Source: Patescibacteria group bacterium (lineage in GTDB: Bacteria > Patescibacteriota > Patescibacteriia > UBA9934 > GWF2-40-263). Taken from it: DNA of 15,094 nt. The notes beneath the pieces were generated by a model that worked only from the letters and a program-made list of their open reading frames with translations, searched no databases and had not been told where the DNA came from. The position numbers and the translations under genes were made by a program. Below are positions 1-7,088 of the stretch, one piece after another (the first letter of the stretch is position 1; every line of letters begins with the position of its first letter). The DNA is taken from NCBI GenBank assembly GCA_004298405.1, contig SCSL01000005.1, forward strand, positions 1 through 15,094. Reading direction: 5' to 3'.

Positions 1-298
1 TCCACGATGATCTTCTCCAACTCCTTTATTTGTTTTTGTTTGAGTTTTTGTTTCACAACATGGCTATTTTACCATGTTTTAGTGTTTCCCGAGTCCTATT
101 TCACGGTGTGATGTCTATAGACCATGCCAGTCTATCATAAAACCGTCTGAGAAGAGCTACTTTTATGAGCTTGGTTTCTATCGCATTTGGTATAACGCAT
201 AAAGAGGCATTTTTTTGTTTTAAGTTGCTTTCGAGTTATTTTCTTTACTTTCAGCTTCACTCTTGACGAACCGCTCCATCATGTTAACCTCTCCCCAT
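1..298. other. Intergenic region left of the coiled-coil gene
   Basis: I see no convincing gene here. Two small inverted repeats are present: aacatgg/ccatgtt at 57-63 and 72-78 with an 8-nt loop followed by four T, and atagac/gtctat at 117-122 and 130-135. The first could be a weak terminator for a plus-strand gene lying outside the window. The rest is T-rich on the plus strand and probably holds the promoter of the next gene, but I cannot single out a good -35/-10 pair. An open frame from base 1 to 111 is rich in Phe, Cys and Ser and looks like chance. Confidence 0.5.
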
Positions 299-1237
299 AT
301 GACTCAATCCATCTCCGTTTTATCCAAGCGCACAAAGCAAGATATTCTTGATGAATACGAAAAACTTCAAGAACAACTAGAAGATCTTCGTACCGTTTCA
401 CAAACCGTTCATAGTCAACCTGCGATGGAGTTAATCGAAAAAGTTAAAACAAAAACTCCGCAAACAATAGATACGTCGTTTAGTGAATTTCAAGCGTCTC
501 TTCAGACGCACCTGCTAGACATGCGGGCATCCTTGCTCGAGCAGACCGCAACACTTCAAGATGTACAAAAGGCGATTGAGCTTTCACGCCAACAGCTTGA
601 ATTGCAACGTCATATCACGATTGCAGCCGATACACTTGACTTGCTTGTTGAAGACCAGACAAAGCGTTCGCTTGCATTCACGATGGAGGCGGAAAAACGC
701 AAACAGGATCTAGACGAACAGATCAGCACACGGAAAAAAATATGGGAGCGGGAGGCGGAGGAATATCTGTATCAACAAAAACTAAAACAAGAGCGTGATC
801 AGGTTGAAACAGCAGAACGTGAAAAAATTTTGTCAACTCGTGAAGCGGCGATTCGTGCGCAAGAACAGGAGTTTGTGCAGATGAAGCAAAAAATTGAAGG
901 GTACCCTAAAGAATTGGAACTGGCTCTTGAACAACGTGAAAAAGATGTGGTTGATCGAGTCTCGCAACAATTCACTCATGAGAGAGCTTTATTGGAAAAA
1001 GAGACAAGCGCTCAAATTCGTTTGTTGGAATTAACAGCAAAAAATCTTCAAGATCGTCTGACGGCGCAGGATCAACAATTTGATTCACTCAAACAGCAAG
1101 CTCAGGAGGCAAACGAAAAAGCTCAAGCGCTCGCTATCAAAGCTATTGAACGACCTACGACTATTGTGACGCCAGCAAATTCTCCATCCACGAATCAAGC
1201 CTTCTCTCACGATCGCGGACAAGGCAGAACAAACTAA
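299..1237 (+). CDS. Coiled-coil protein of unknown function
   Basis: A 312-residue, strongly charged protein that is almost entirely helical. It has heptad-like runs of Glu, Lys, Gln and Leu from about residue 95 to 285, a conserved-looking stretch around residues 80-125 (Leu/Gln/Arg-rich, with an AADTLDLL motif), and a short disordered tail rich in Thr, Pro and Ser. There is no signal peptide or membrane segment, so it is probably cytoplasmic. The overall pattern, including the ending on LAIKAI, recalls a coiled-coil family common in Patescibacteria and some other bacteria, of unknown function and sometimes labelled SMC-like. The ATPase heads of true SMC proteins are absent. The start is uncertain: ATG 299 begins MTQSISVLSK, but ATG 281 and TTG 263 are in frame and none has a clear ribosome site. 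It is monocistronic, with a strong terminator 23 bases downstream, and I take it as host flank of the mobile element. Confidence 0.8.
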   Translation: MTQSISVLSKRTKQDILDEYEKLQEQLEDLRTVSQTVHSQPAMELIEKVKTKTPQTIDTSFSEFQASLQTHLLDMRASLLEQTATLQDVQKAIELSRQQLELQRHITIAADTLDLLVEDQTKRSLAFTMEAEKRKQDLDEQISTRKKIWEREAEEYLYQQKLKQERDQVETAEREKILSTREAAIRAQEQEFVQMKQKIEGYPKELELALEQREKDVVDRVSQQFTHERALLEKETSAQIRLLELTAKNLQDRLTAQDQQFDSLKQQAQEANEKAQALAIKAIERPTTIVTPANSPSTNQAFSHDRGQGRTN

Positions 1238-1260
1238 TTGTTTTAGAATCATTTGAAAAT

Positions 1261-1296
1261 ATGAAAAAATCCTGCTCCAAAGCAGGATTTTTTCAT
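1261..1296. terminator. Bidirectional intrinsic terminator, 16-bp stem
   Basis: Bases 1261-1276 pair perfectly with 1281-1296 around the 4-nt loop ccaa. The stem core is tcctgct/agcagga, flanked by six A on the left and six T on the right, so it should terminate transcription in both directions. On the plus strand it ends the coiled-coil gene. On the minus strand no gene now reads into it, but if the putative element at 1296-9390 is removed, tRNA-Trp ends exactly at its edge. I infer it was originally the shared terminator of the coiled-coil gene and the tRNA. Confidence 0.9.
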
Positions 1297-1305
1297 GGCA
1301 GGGGC
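1296..1305. repeat. Candidate left attachment site core (copy of tRNA-Trp 3' end)
   Basis: The sequence tggcaggggc is identical to 9391-9400. Homology stops on both sides of the 10 bases, which is normal for serine recombinases because they need only a short shared core. It abuts the host terminator: base 1296 is the last base of that hairpin. Confidence 0.65.
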
Positions 1306-1600
1306 TCGCGAAGGAGGTTAGAACTCTGGTGTGTGCTTGATGTCGTTGTTCCATTCCCTTAAGGGGGTACCCCACACCCGAAAATCTGGGAGTCAAAGTA
1401 TATCTATAAGTCGATCCGAGAAATTTTATGGATTTTGAATCCAGAGCTTCCCATGCCCAAATTCGTTTAGAATATGAGTCCTCAGTCTCCATTCCATTTC
1501 GCCTCTCTCAATGGGCGCTTTCAATAAAAAAGGGTATTCGCTACCAACACTTCCCTAATTTCCTTTGTGGATAGCACAACTAATAATGGCAACCACCGGA
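1306..1600. other. Gene-free left end of the putative element
   Basis: I see no gene I can support. The stretch contains two abutting perfect palindromes, cccttaaggg (1356-1365) and ggggtacccc (1364-1373), and an outer pair ggtgtg (about 1329-1334) / cacacc (1373-1378). These lie 50-75 bases inside the proposed left junction and could be protein-binding sites used during integration or excision, or part of a hairpin. A weak minus-strand terminator candidate, a ggta/tacc stem at 1533-1545 followed on the minus strand by six T, lies just downstream of the next gene's stop codon. Confidence 0.45.
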
Positions 1601-2137
1601 TCACCAATAACTTTGATTTTCGGGCTTAATGCCTTTTTCTCTTCCAGCAGACAGAAGAACAGTTGAAAGTAGGGCAAACGCTCGCTCAACAAAGCTCTCA
1701 TCCGCATAGATACCCAAGGCCCCCCACAAGCCCACAAAAGCACCCATTCTTGCGTCAATTGGTTCGTATGTATTGTTTAACACAATTTTTTTCACCTGTT
1801 CGCCCTGAGAAGTAAATAACTTTTCTAAAACCTGCTCGACTTCTGCTGTTGATAGATATTTTTGTATCAAAATCTGACTGATGACTAATGATGTCACACT
1901 AATCCAAACCGTATAGATCTCTTTGCTATCAAGTTTTGCAATTTTTTTGAGATCAATAGTCATACTATCATCTTGATCTAAAAACGCTGCTAGATACCAA
2001 GTCAACGAATCAAGAACGAATTTGCCCCTACTTTTTTCTTGATTGTCACTCAAAGATATTAGACGCCTTTGCGGATCCTCTATAAAATCATCAGAATATA
2101 TTGCTAACTTATCCCAAATTGTTGTGTTATTACTCAT
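1601..2137 (-). CDS. Hypothetical helical protein, 178 aa
   Basis: I do not recognise this protein. It starts at ATG 2137 (MSNNTTIWDK) and ends in a natural-looking polar tail (KPENQSYW). It is predicted largely helical, with an amphipathic or hydrophobic stretch around residues 75-95 (IYTVWISVTSLVISQILI), too mixed for a confident membrane helix. There is no signal peptide. A second hydrophobic patch lies near residues 130-165. No Shine-Dalgarno sequence is visible. It is the downstream gene of a minus-strand pair, 90 bases after the putative lipoprotein gene, so the two may share a transcript. As the gene nearest the proposed left junction it may be element cargo. Confidence 0.65.
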   Translation of the reverse strand: MSNNTTIWDKLAIYSDDFIEDPQRRLISLSDNQEKSRGKFVLDSLTWYLAAFLDQDDSMTIDLKKIAKLDSKEIYTVWISVTSLVISQILIQKYLSTAEVEQVLEKLFTSQGEQVKKIVLNNTYEPIDARMGAFVGLWGALGIYADESFVERAFALLSTVLLSAGREKGIKPENQSYW

Positions 2138-2227
2138 AACTGTGTGTTTAAAATTCCCTTGTGCCCTTGCAGTAAGGGGACTTTGAACATCAGCAATTTA
2201 TGATGGGGGATACAACCTATTAGAGTT

Positions 2228-3100
2228 TCATTCACATGAATATTCTGAGTTGATTGAAGCAAATGCATTTTGGATGTCTTTATATATCGAGCTCGCTTGA
2301 TTGTGGAAACTAACTGCTTCATTAACCGCATCCAGGCTGCTCTGAAGAGATGTCTTTGCACTTTCAATATCTTGTTTTGAGGTAGTGTACTCATCTTGAG
2401 TATAACTAAAGGCTAACAGCTGCAATTCAAAAGCTTCACGAAAAGTATTCGCAGTCGAATTGATTTCTAGTCGTAGGTTCGTGGCCTCAGATTGAGAAAA
2501 AGCTGTTGGTCGCATGTTATCTCCCGCTTCCTCCAGTTGTTCAATCAGTGAATTTACTGAACTTTGTTTTGTGGAAGCAAGATCATAGGCATCGAATATG
2601 CTGTATTCAGCAAAGCCACTCCATTTTTCTAATAAACTAAGTACGGTTGACCCTACAACGATCCATTCATTCTCAAGTATTGAATATTCACTTTGAATCT
2701 CATCACAGAATTGAGTAATTTCAATGTTATTTACTGTATCATTTGGAGCATCACTGGTTTCTGGTTCAGTTACATCTGCTATCGTATTCTCTTCATCTCC
2801 TTCAGTACCACCATCTAACATGTCCTCAGCCACTTCTTCATTTTTTATTACCTCATCCACTGATACTCCTTCTTGCTCCGTAATTTCAATTGGGCGACTC
2901 TCTGAAATCAATTCCACAAAGGGTGTGCTTTTTTCGGTTTGAGATATTTCGGGGGAATCATCTGATTGATCAATCAGATTTTCAACTAAAACCTGCTGTT
3001 GACTGTCGGCTTGTTGTTGTTCCTCTAATTGTGTTTCTGCATTTTTGCACCCAACACCGACTAGAAAAATGACGAATAAAATTGGAACGAGTCTTTTCAT
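2228..3100 (-). CDS. Putative exported lipoprotein with acidic linker and helical domain
   Basis: A 290-residue protein. Residues 1-17 form a signal peptide: MKRL followed by a hydrophobic core ending VGVG, with Cys18 as the candidate lipid-modified residue. The lipobox is imperfect, with Gly at -3 where Leu, Val or Ile is usual. Residues 19-128 are a low-complexity linker rich in Glu, Asp, Gln, Ser and Thr. Residues 130-290 are helical with long amphipathic repeats. The only other cysteines, C132 and C289, bracket that domain and could form a disulfide. I choose ATG 3100 because it opens the signal peptide; an in-frame ATG at 3211 would add 37 residues that destroy it and would overlap a structured region. 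The role is unknown; a surface-anchored protein with a flexible spacer is the simplest reading. It is transcribed away from the replication genes, consistent with cargo. Confidence 0.75.
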   Translation of the reverse strand: MKRLVPILFVIFLVGVGCKNAETQLEEQQQADSQQQVLVENLIDQSDDSPEISQTEKSTPFVELISESRPIEITEQEGVSVDEVIKNEEVAEDMLDGGTEGDEENTIADVTEPETSDAPNDTVNNIEITQFCDEIQSEYSILENEWIVVGSTVLSLLEKWSGFAEYSIFDAYDLASTKQSSVNSLIEQLEEAGDNMRPTAFSQSEATNLRLEINSTANTFREAFELQLLAFSYTQDEYTTSKQDIESAKTSLQSSLDAVNEAVSFHNQASSIYKDIQNAFASINSEYSCE

Positions 3101-3120
3101 AAGAGTTATTTGTAAATAAA

Positions 3121-3247
3121 AAGCGACACCGGTGGTGTCGAAACCCAGCCGAACACGGTAGTGCTCGAACTGTTGGAACCGGTGCCGCTTACTAAGCGCT
3201 ACCGATTCCATAGCCCAAGATGAGCCATGTGTGGCTGGGTTTCGACA
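3121..3247 (+). ncRNA. Structured inverted-repeat element A (RNA or single-strand DNA structure)
   Basis: A 15-bp perfect inverted repeat pairs 3136-3150 with 3233-3247 (tgtcgaaacccagcc and its complement). Nested inside, 3156-3165 pairs with 3195-3204 over 10 bp including one T-G wobble. That wobble is a pair only if the plus strand folds; the minus strand would have A-C. A competing 7-bp hairpin with a 3-nt loop occupies 3124-3140 and shares bases with the outer stem. A third option pairs 3121-3132 with 3179-3190 (11 of 12). It lies between divergent genes, 77 bases before the 3324 gene. It could be an untranslated RNA, a switching leader, or an origin or recombination site used as single-stranded DNA. 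The structure is plain in the sequence; the role is inference. Confidence 0.55.
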
Positions 3248-3323
3248 TTTCTAGTGTATATCATCATGAAATACAGAGCCAGTTTTGCTTTGAAAAATAG
3301 GGCTTTGGCGTTAAGCTGGTTTC

Positions 3324-4475
3324 ATGAGTAAAAAAGTCGATCAGGAGAAGCTGGTCAAGATCCAAGAAGGTCTCCAGAAACGATTTTCTGCCTTCATTGA
3401 CCAGGGCATGTCGCCATTCCTTATAGGGGTTGGTGATTATTTGGAGTATATCCGTTCTGAAGAGATGGTCTTCCAGACGATTGAGGCTTGGGTAACAGCC
3501 GAAAAGGAACGGGCGGAGAGGAAGCTACGAGCACTTGAAAGTGAGATGGAAGTGCTACTCGAAAGATTTGAGTCTGCGGATTATAGCCCCGAAGTCTTCA
3601 GTGCATCCAAAGAAAACATTAAGGAGTCTGTAGATAAGATGCTTCAATACAAAACTAGAGAGATTTTGGTCGGAGATGCTGTAACTTATCGTCGTCTTTT
3701 GGTTTTACTTCGGTTATATGAAAATCTCCGGGAGCATGGTCAGGGTCATGTCTGCAAAGGAATCACTGAGCTTATTGGAAAGGGCGAAATGGATGATAAA
3801 CAACTTGAGAGAATTTTTAGGAATTTTCTAACTACATCTGACACTTGGGAGAAGGAGGAGTTAAATACAATCTGGGGCAAATGGAACCTCGTCAAGAAGC
3901 TTGATCTGGGATTGAATGGTGAAAAGATGATTGCGAGCCATGACGGAGAGTTGCCTGATGGAATTTCATTCTCGGTGTACGTGGAGCAAAAAGCAGTGGC
4001 TAACCTGAAAGAGAACGGGAAATTTCATAAGGCAACATTTGAAGACCTAAAGGCGAACATTAAAAGCTTCCATTTTTTCGTTCAGGAGCGATTGCTCCAG
4101 TCTGTTCAAGAACGTCTTGAAAAACAAAAAGCCCGATCTGTCAGATATGACAAGGACGGTTTTTTCGAAATCAATGGCGATGAAAAAATTCCTTTCCTCA
4201 ACAAATCTCCAGTCTCGCGGCAAAGGTTTTTGTTATTGTGGGATCATCGCTCGCAATTGAATAGAGGTAAGCAAGAAAATAAAGCACTCCAGAGAGAACT
4301 GAGGTTGAACGAATTAGTTAGTGGAAAATTCACCTCAGAAGAAAGGGATACATCTAGACGCAATATGAATAGGTTGATAAAGGATCTACATAGCTTAGGG
4401 TTGCCAGTAGAAATGCGCGAGTGCTCCAAGGACGCCTATCAAATCTTTGTAACAGTAAATCCAAAAGTTAAGTAG
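3324..4475 (+). CDS. Hypothetical protein, possible C-terminal winged-helix DNA-binding domain
   Basis: A 383-residue soluble protein that I cannot assign to a named family. Residues about 1-285 are mostly helical and charged, with a likely coiled coil near 55-90. From about residue 270 to the end, a short beta-rich piece (RYDKDGFFEING) is followed by helices and a final segment where SRRNMNRLIKDL precedes GLPVEM and YQIFVTV. This helix-then-hairpin layout resembles winged-helix domains at the C-termini of OmpR-like and other regulators. ATG 3324 follows no clear ribosome site, and a strong terminator closes the gene 17 bases after the stop. As the first plus-strand gene after structured element A, next to the primase, it is a candidate regulator or replication accessory protein of the element. 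The DNA-binding assignment is a judgement from pattern only. Confidence 0.7.
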   Translation: MSKKVDQEKLVKIQEGLQKRFSAFIDQGMSPFLIGVGDYLEYIRSEEMVFQTIEAWVTAEKERAERKLRALESEMEVLLERFESADYSPEVFSASKENIKESVDKMLQYKTREILVGDAVTYRRLLVLLRLYENLREHGQGHVCKGITELIGKGEMDDKQLERIFRNFLTTSDTWEKEELNTIWGKWNLVKKLDLGLNGEKMIASHDGELPDGISFSVYVEQKAVANLKENGKFHKATFEDLKANIKSFHFFVQERLLQSVQERLEKQKARSVRYDKDGFFEINGDEKIPFLNKSPVSRQRFLLLWDHRSQLNRGKQENKALQRELRLNELVSGKFTSEERDTSRRNMNRLIKDLHSLGLPVEMRECSKDAYQIFVTVNPKVK

Positions 4476-4491
4476 GACATCGTGAGGACAC

Positions 4492-4518
4492 ACCCGGACA
4501 AACCGGGTTGTTTTTTTT
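4492..4518 (+). terminator. Intrinsic terminator after the 3324 gene
   Basis: The stem acccgg (4492-4497) pairs with ccgggt (4503-4508) around the loop acaaa, followed by tg and eight T. It separates the 3324 gene from the primase module, so the latter probably has its own promoter within about 4519-4600. Confidence 0.85.
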
Positions 4519-4602
4519 ATTGTTTTTACATTCCAATGCATCTGTCCTGTTTGGAGTTACCGCTCTGAGATTAACAGTGGGTTCTACGATGGATGCAGAA
4601 GT

Positions 4603-4839
4603 ATGCAACTCCCAACGTCAGCAATCCAAGAATTTAAATCCATCTGGGAACAAGTCTCAGATGAGATTTTGGATTGTGACACCGCGGCCGTTCAGGCGCA
4701 GAAGATGCTGCTGGCTATGGAAACAATTTTTAACAACCAATCATATGAAGACACTCAACCTCGGACCCCCGTCTCAACCCCAGTTTTACTTTCAAAAAAC
4801 AAAGAGCCTCGCGTGCACCACGAGACTCTTCCTAACTAA
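4603..4839 (+). CDS. Small hypothetical protein upstream of the primase
   Basis: A 78-residue protein starting MQLPTSAIQEFKSIWEQ, with a helical first half to about residue 48 and a Pro/Thr/Ser-rich tail. The opening resembles short proteins of the form LPxxAIxEFKxIY...LLxxF that often accompany recombinases and mobile genes in Patescibacteria; this is recollection of a pattern, not a search result. It ends 13 bases before the primase start, so the two are probably co-transcribed. The primase frame is open through here but in another frame, and its upstream translation is unlike protein, which favours this small gene as the real occupant. No ribosome site is clear. Function unknown. Confidence 0.55.
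   Translation: MQLPTSAIQEFKSIWEQVSDEILDCDTAAVQAQKMLLAMETIFNNQSYEDTQPRTPVSTPVLLSKNKEPRVHHETLPN
4802..4830 (-). terminator. Minus-strand terminator-like hairpin inside the small gene
   Basis: Bases 4802-4830 form an almost perfect hairpin (aagag/ctctt outside, ctcg/cgag inside). Its two C-A mismatches on the plus strand become G-T pairs on the minus strand, so it folds better there. On the minus strand it is followed by a T-rich run (complement of 4793-4801). No minus-strand gene reads into it; it may stop an antisense transcript. Confidence 0.4.
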
Positions 4840-4852
4840 GAACAAAATAATT

Positions 4853-7075
4853 ATGTCCAACACAATTACTGCTCAGCAGTATCTTAACTCAAAGAACATT
4901 GATTTCGCAACCAGAAATGGGGAGCATATTACCCCTTGTCTCTTCTGTGGTGGAGATGAGGGTAGGAATAAACTCACCGAATGTCACCTCTATATTAACG
5001 AAGAGTCTGGGCTCTACCAGTGCAAGAAATGTGGTGCCGAGGGCAACCTCGTAACCCTTTCACGCCATCTGGGAGATGACCCACGTGAACTTGGGTTCCT
5101 AGAGAACAAGTCAAAAACCAAAACAATCACACGTAAACCTGGACACAAGCAGCTTTCTGCCATGATTGAAGAATGGAGCCTAAACATTCCACTTGAGATC
5201 CAGAATTGGTTAGAAAATGAACGTGGCTTGAGCAAAGAGGTTATTGATGATGCAAAACTTGGATGGAACGGTAAGGAGATCACCATCCCTGTATATGATG
5301 ATTCAGGAAAAGCTCTCTTTGTGAAGAAACGAAGATCACCCCTAAACGAAGACAAGAGCAAGCCCAAATACACGTACACTAAAGGATCCAAGGCTTCATT
5401 ATATGGAGCAAAGCTGCTCAAAGATACAACCTTCATTGTCATCACTGAGGGTGAGTTAGACGCACTTTTACTTCACTCATGTGGCGTCCCCGCCGTCTCC
5501 AGTACAGGCGGTGCAGGAACGTTTAAGGAAGATTGGGGTGAGGTGTTTGCGGGCATTCAAGACGTGTACATCGTTTATGACAACGACGACCCTGGGCGAA
5601 ATGGCGCTCGGCTTGTTGGATCGATTATTCCACATGCAAGGATTGTAAAGCTTCCGGAAGAAGTTGGCGCCGGCGGAGACATCACTGATTACTTCATGAA
5701 ACTCAAAAAAGACGTTGAAGAGTTTGGCGAACTGTTAAAAACAGGAACTACATTTATGGAGCTGGAGGAAAGTGGAGATCGATACAAGGAACTTCCAGAA
5801 CCAAAAGAAAAAATGGTTATCCACCAATGGCGAGATGTGGTTGGAGATTACTTCCCAGAATGTTTGTCTGCTGCTGAGGTTGGAATATCGGTTTTGACAC
5901 AATTACTAATCAAGGACGTACGGAACCCATTTGGTCTGGTTTATGTTGACGTCCCAAGTGCTGGAAAAACGATCACTCTTAATTTTTTCTCCAGCCTCAG
6001 AGAGTTGGCTTACATGACGGACCACTTCTCTCCTGCGTCATTTGTATCTCATGCATCTAACAAAAAGAAGGAGGATTTGGCAAAGATTGATCTGTTGCCT
6101 CGAATACGTCACAAGGCACTAATAGTAAGAGACTTAGCTCCGATCTTCGCTGAACGTCAAGATAACCTTCTTAAGAGCCTTGGTATCCTGACGCGCGTGT
6201 TTGACGGTGAAGGTTATGAATCAGATAGTGGTGTTCACGGATCTCGTGGGTACTTCGGGGATTATACGTTTATGTTCATGGCAGCCTCTACACCCATCCT
6301 TCCACGGGTTTGGAAGTTTATGGGGAACCTGGGTTCACGTTTATTCTTTCTAAATCTCAATACGGGCGATAAAACAGAAGATGAATTAGCAAATCTCTTG
6401 ATTCAAAAGGACTTCAAGAAGAAAGAAAATGCCTGTCGTGACGCGACCCGTGAACTCATTCTTACACTCTGGCAGAATACTAAGGATGGTATCGAATGGA
6501 ATAAAGAAGGTGATCCTGAAGAGTTTAGGTTAGTCATCTCTCGTTGCGCTGCACTTCTTGCGCACCTACGTGGAACTGTAAACGTATGGAGTGAAGGCGG
6601 CGACTCAGATGAGCATCACCATACGAATGTCGTTATAGAAAAGCCCATGCGTATCAACCAGCTCCTCTATAACCTAGCCAGGGGTCATGCACTTACCTGT
6701 GGACGCACACAAATCACTGAGGAGGATATGTGGCCGGTGATTGACGTGACGTTCAATTCCGCACAATACAATCGCATACGGCTCCTAAATGTCCTTTTAG
6801 AATATGAGGGAACAATAACAACCGGACTTGTCGAGAGTGCTATTGGGTGTAGCAACCCAACGGCACTGAAGGAAATTGAAACTCTTAAGGTTTTGGGGAT
6901 TGTGGATGTTGAATCACACAAGACCGAAGAACCAGGCCGACCAGAAAAAATTGTCACGCTAGCCAATGAATTTGTTTGGTTCTGTTCAGAAGAATGCTCA
7001 CGTCTTAGGTCCCTTCGTCCTTTGTTCGGATATTCTAAGGGGGTTAGCCCCTCTGAGGTTCCATTCATTGACTAG
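4853..7075 (+). CDS. CHC2/TOPRIM primase fused to an ATPase-like (helicase-like) domain
   Basis: A 740-residue replication protein. Residues 29-60 form a CHC2-type zinc finger (C29-x2-C32 and C57-x2-C60). A TOPRIM catalytic domain follows: E199 in EGELDAL and the metal-binding DNDDPG at 243-248. Such domains synthesise RNA primers on single-stranded DNA. The second half resembles a P-loop ATPase: VPSAGKT at 367-373, hydrophobic strands, and ALIVRD ending at D427 as a Walker B candidate. Asp366 occupies the position of the usual first Walker A glycine, so ATP binding needs testing. Residues about 640-720 look like a winged helix. The layout is that of phage and plasmid primase-helicases. I chose ATG 4853 because it precedes the zinc finger; the frame is open upstream to 4508, but that stretch crosses a terminator and the small gene. 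This is the best evidence that the element copies its own DNA. Confidence 0.88.
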   Translation: MSNTITAQQYLNSKNIDFATRNGEHITPCLFCGGDEGRNKLTECHLYINEESGLYQCKKCGAEGNLVTLSRHLGDDPRELGFLENKSKTKTITRKPGHKQLSAMIEEWSLNIPLEIQNWLENERGLSKEVIDDAKLGWNGKEITIPVYDDSGKALFVKKRRSPLNEDKSKPKYTYTKGSKASLYGAKLLKDTTFIVITEGELDALLLHSCGVPAVSSTGGAGTFKEDWGEVFAGIQDVYIVYDNDDPGRNGARLVGSIIPHARIVKLPEEVGAGGDITDYFMKLKKDVEEFGELLKTGTTFMELEESGDRYKELPEPKEKMVIHQWRDVVGDYFPECLSAAEVGISVLTQLLIKDVRNPFGLVYVDVPSAGKTITLNFFSSLRELAYMTDHFSPASFVSHASNKKKEDLAKIDLLPRIRHKALIVRDLAPIFAERQDNLLKSLGILTRVFDGEGYESDSGVHGSRGYFGDYTFMFMAASTPILPRVWKFMGNLGSRLFFLNLNTGDKTEDELANLLIQKDFKKKENACRDATRELILTLWQNTKDGIEWNKEGDPEEFRLVISRCAALLAHLRGTVNVWSEGGDSDEHHHTNVVIEKPMRINQLLYNLARGHALTCGRTQITEEDMWPVIDVTFNSAQYNRIRLLNVLLEYEGTITTGLVESAIGCSNPTALKEIETLKVLGIVDVESHKTEEPGRPEKIVTLANEFVWFCSEECSRLRSLRPLFGYSKGVSPSEVPFID

Positions 7076-7088
7076 TTTTGAAGTCCTA

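Noticed and set aside
1..111. Open frame from the left window edge.
   Set aside because: Composition (Phe, Cys, Ser, Thr) reflects a T-rich intergenic strand, not a protein.
1085..1492. Minus-strand 135-aa open frame across the left junction.
   Set aside because: It runs through the attachment core and terminator and into the antisense of the coiled-coil gene; composition is not protein-like beyond the junction and there is no ribosome site.
1555..1758. Minus-strand 67-aa frame as a frameshifted extension of the 1601-2137 gene.
   Set aside because: It overlaps that gene in another frame; the 178-aa protein already has a natural-looking end, and the translation is rich in Cys, Trp and Met.
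3101..3211. Upstream start for the putative lipoprotein at ATG 3211.
   Set aside because: It would bury the signal peptide and lies within structured element A.
4508..4852. N-terminal extension of the primase by 115 residues.
   Set aside because: The extension begins inside the T-run of a terminator, reads as Arg/Pro/Ser-rich noise, and overlaps the more plausible small gene. ATG 4853 sits just ahead of the zinc finger.
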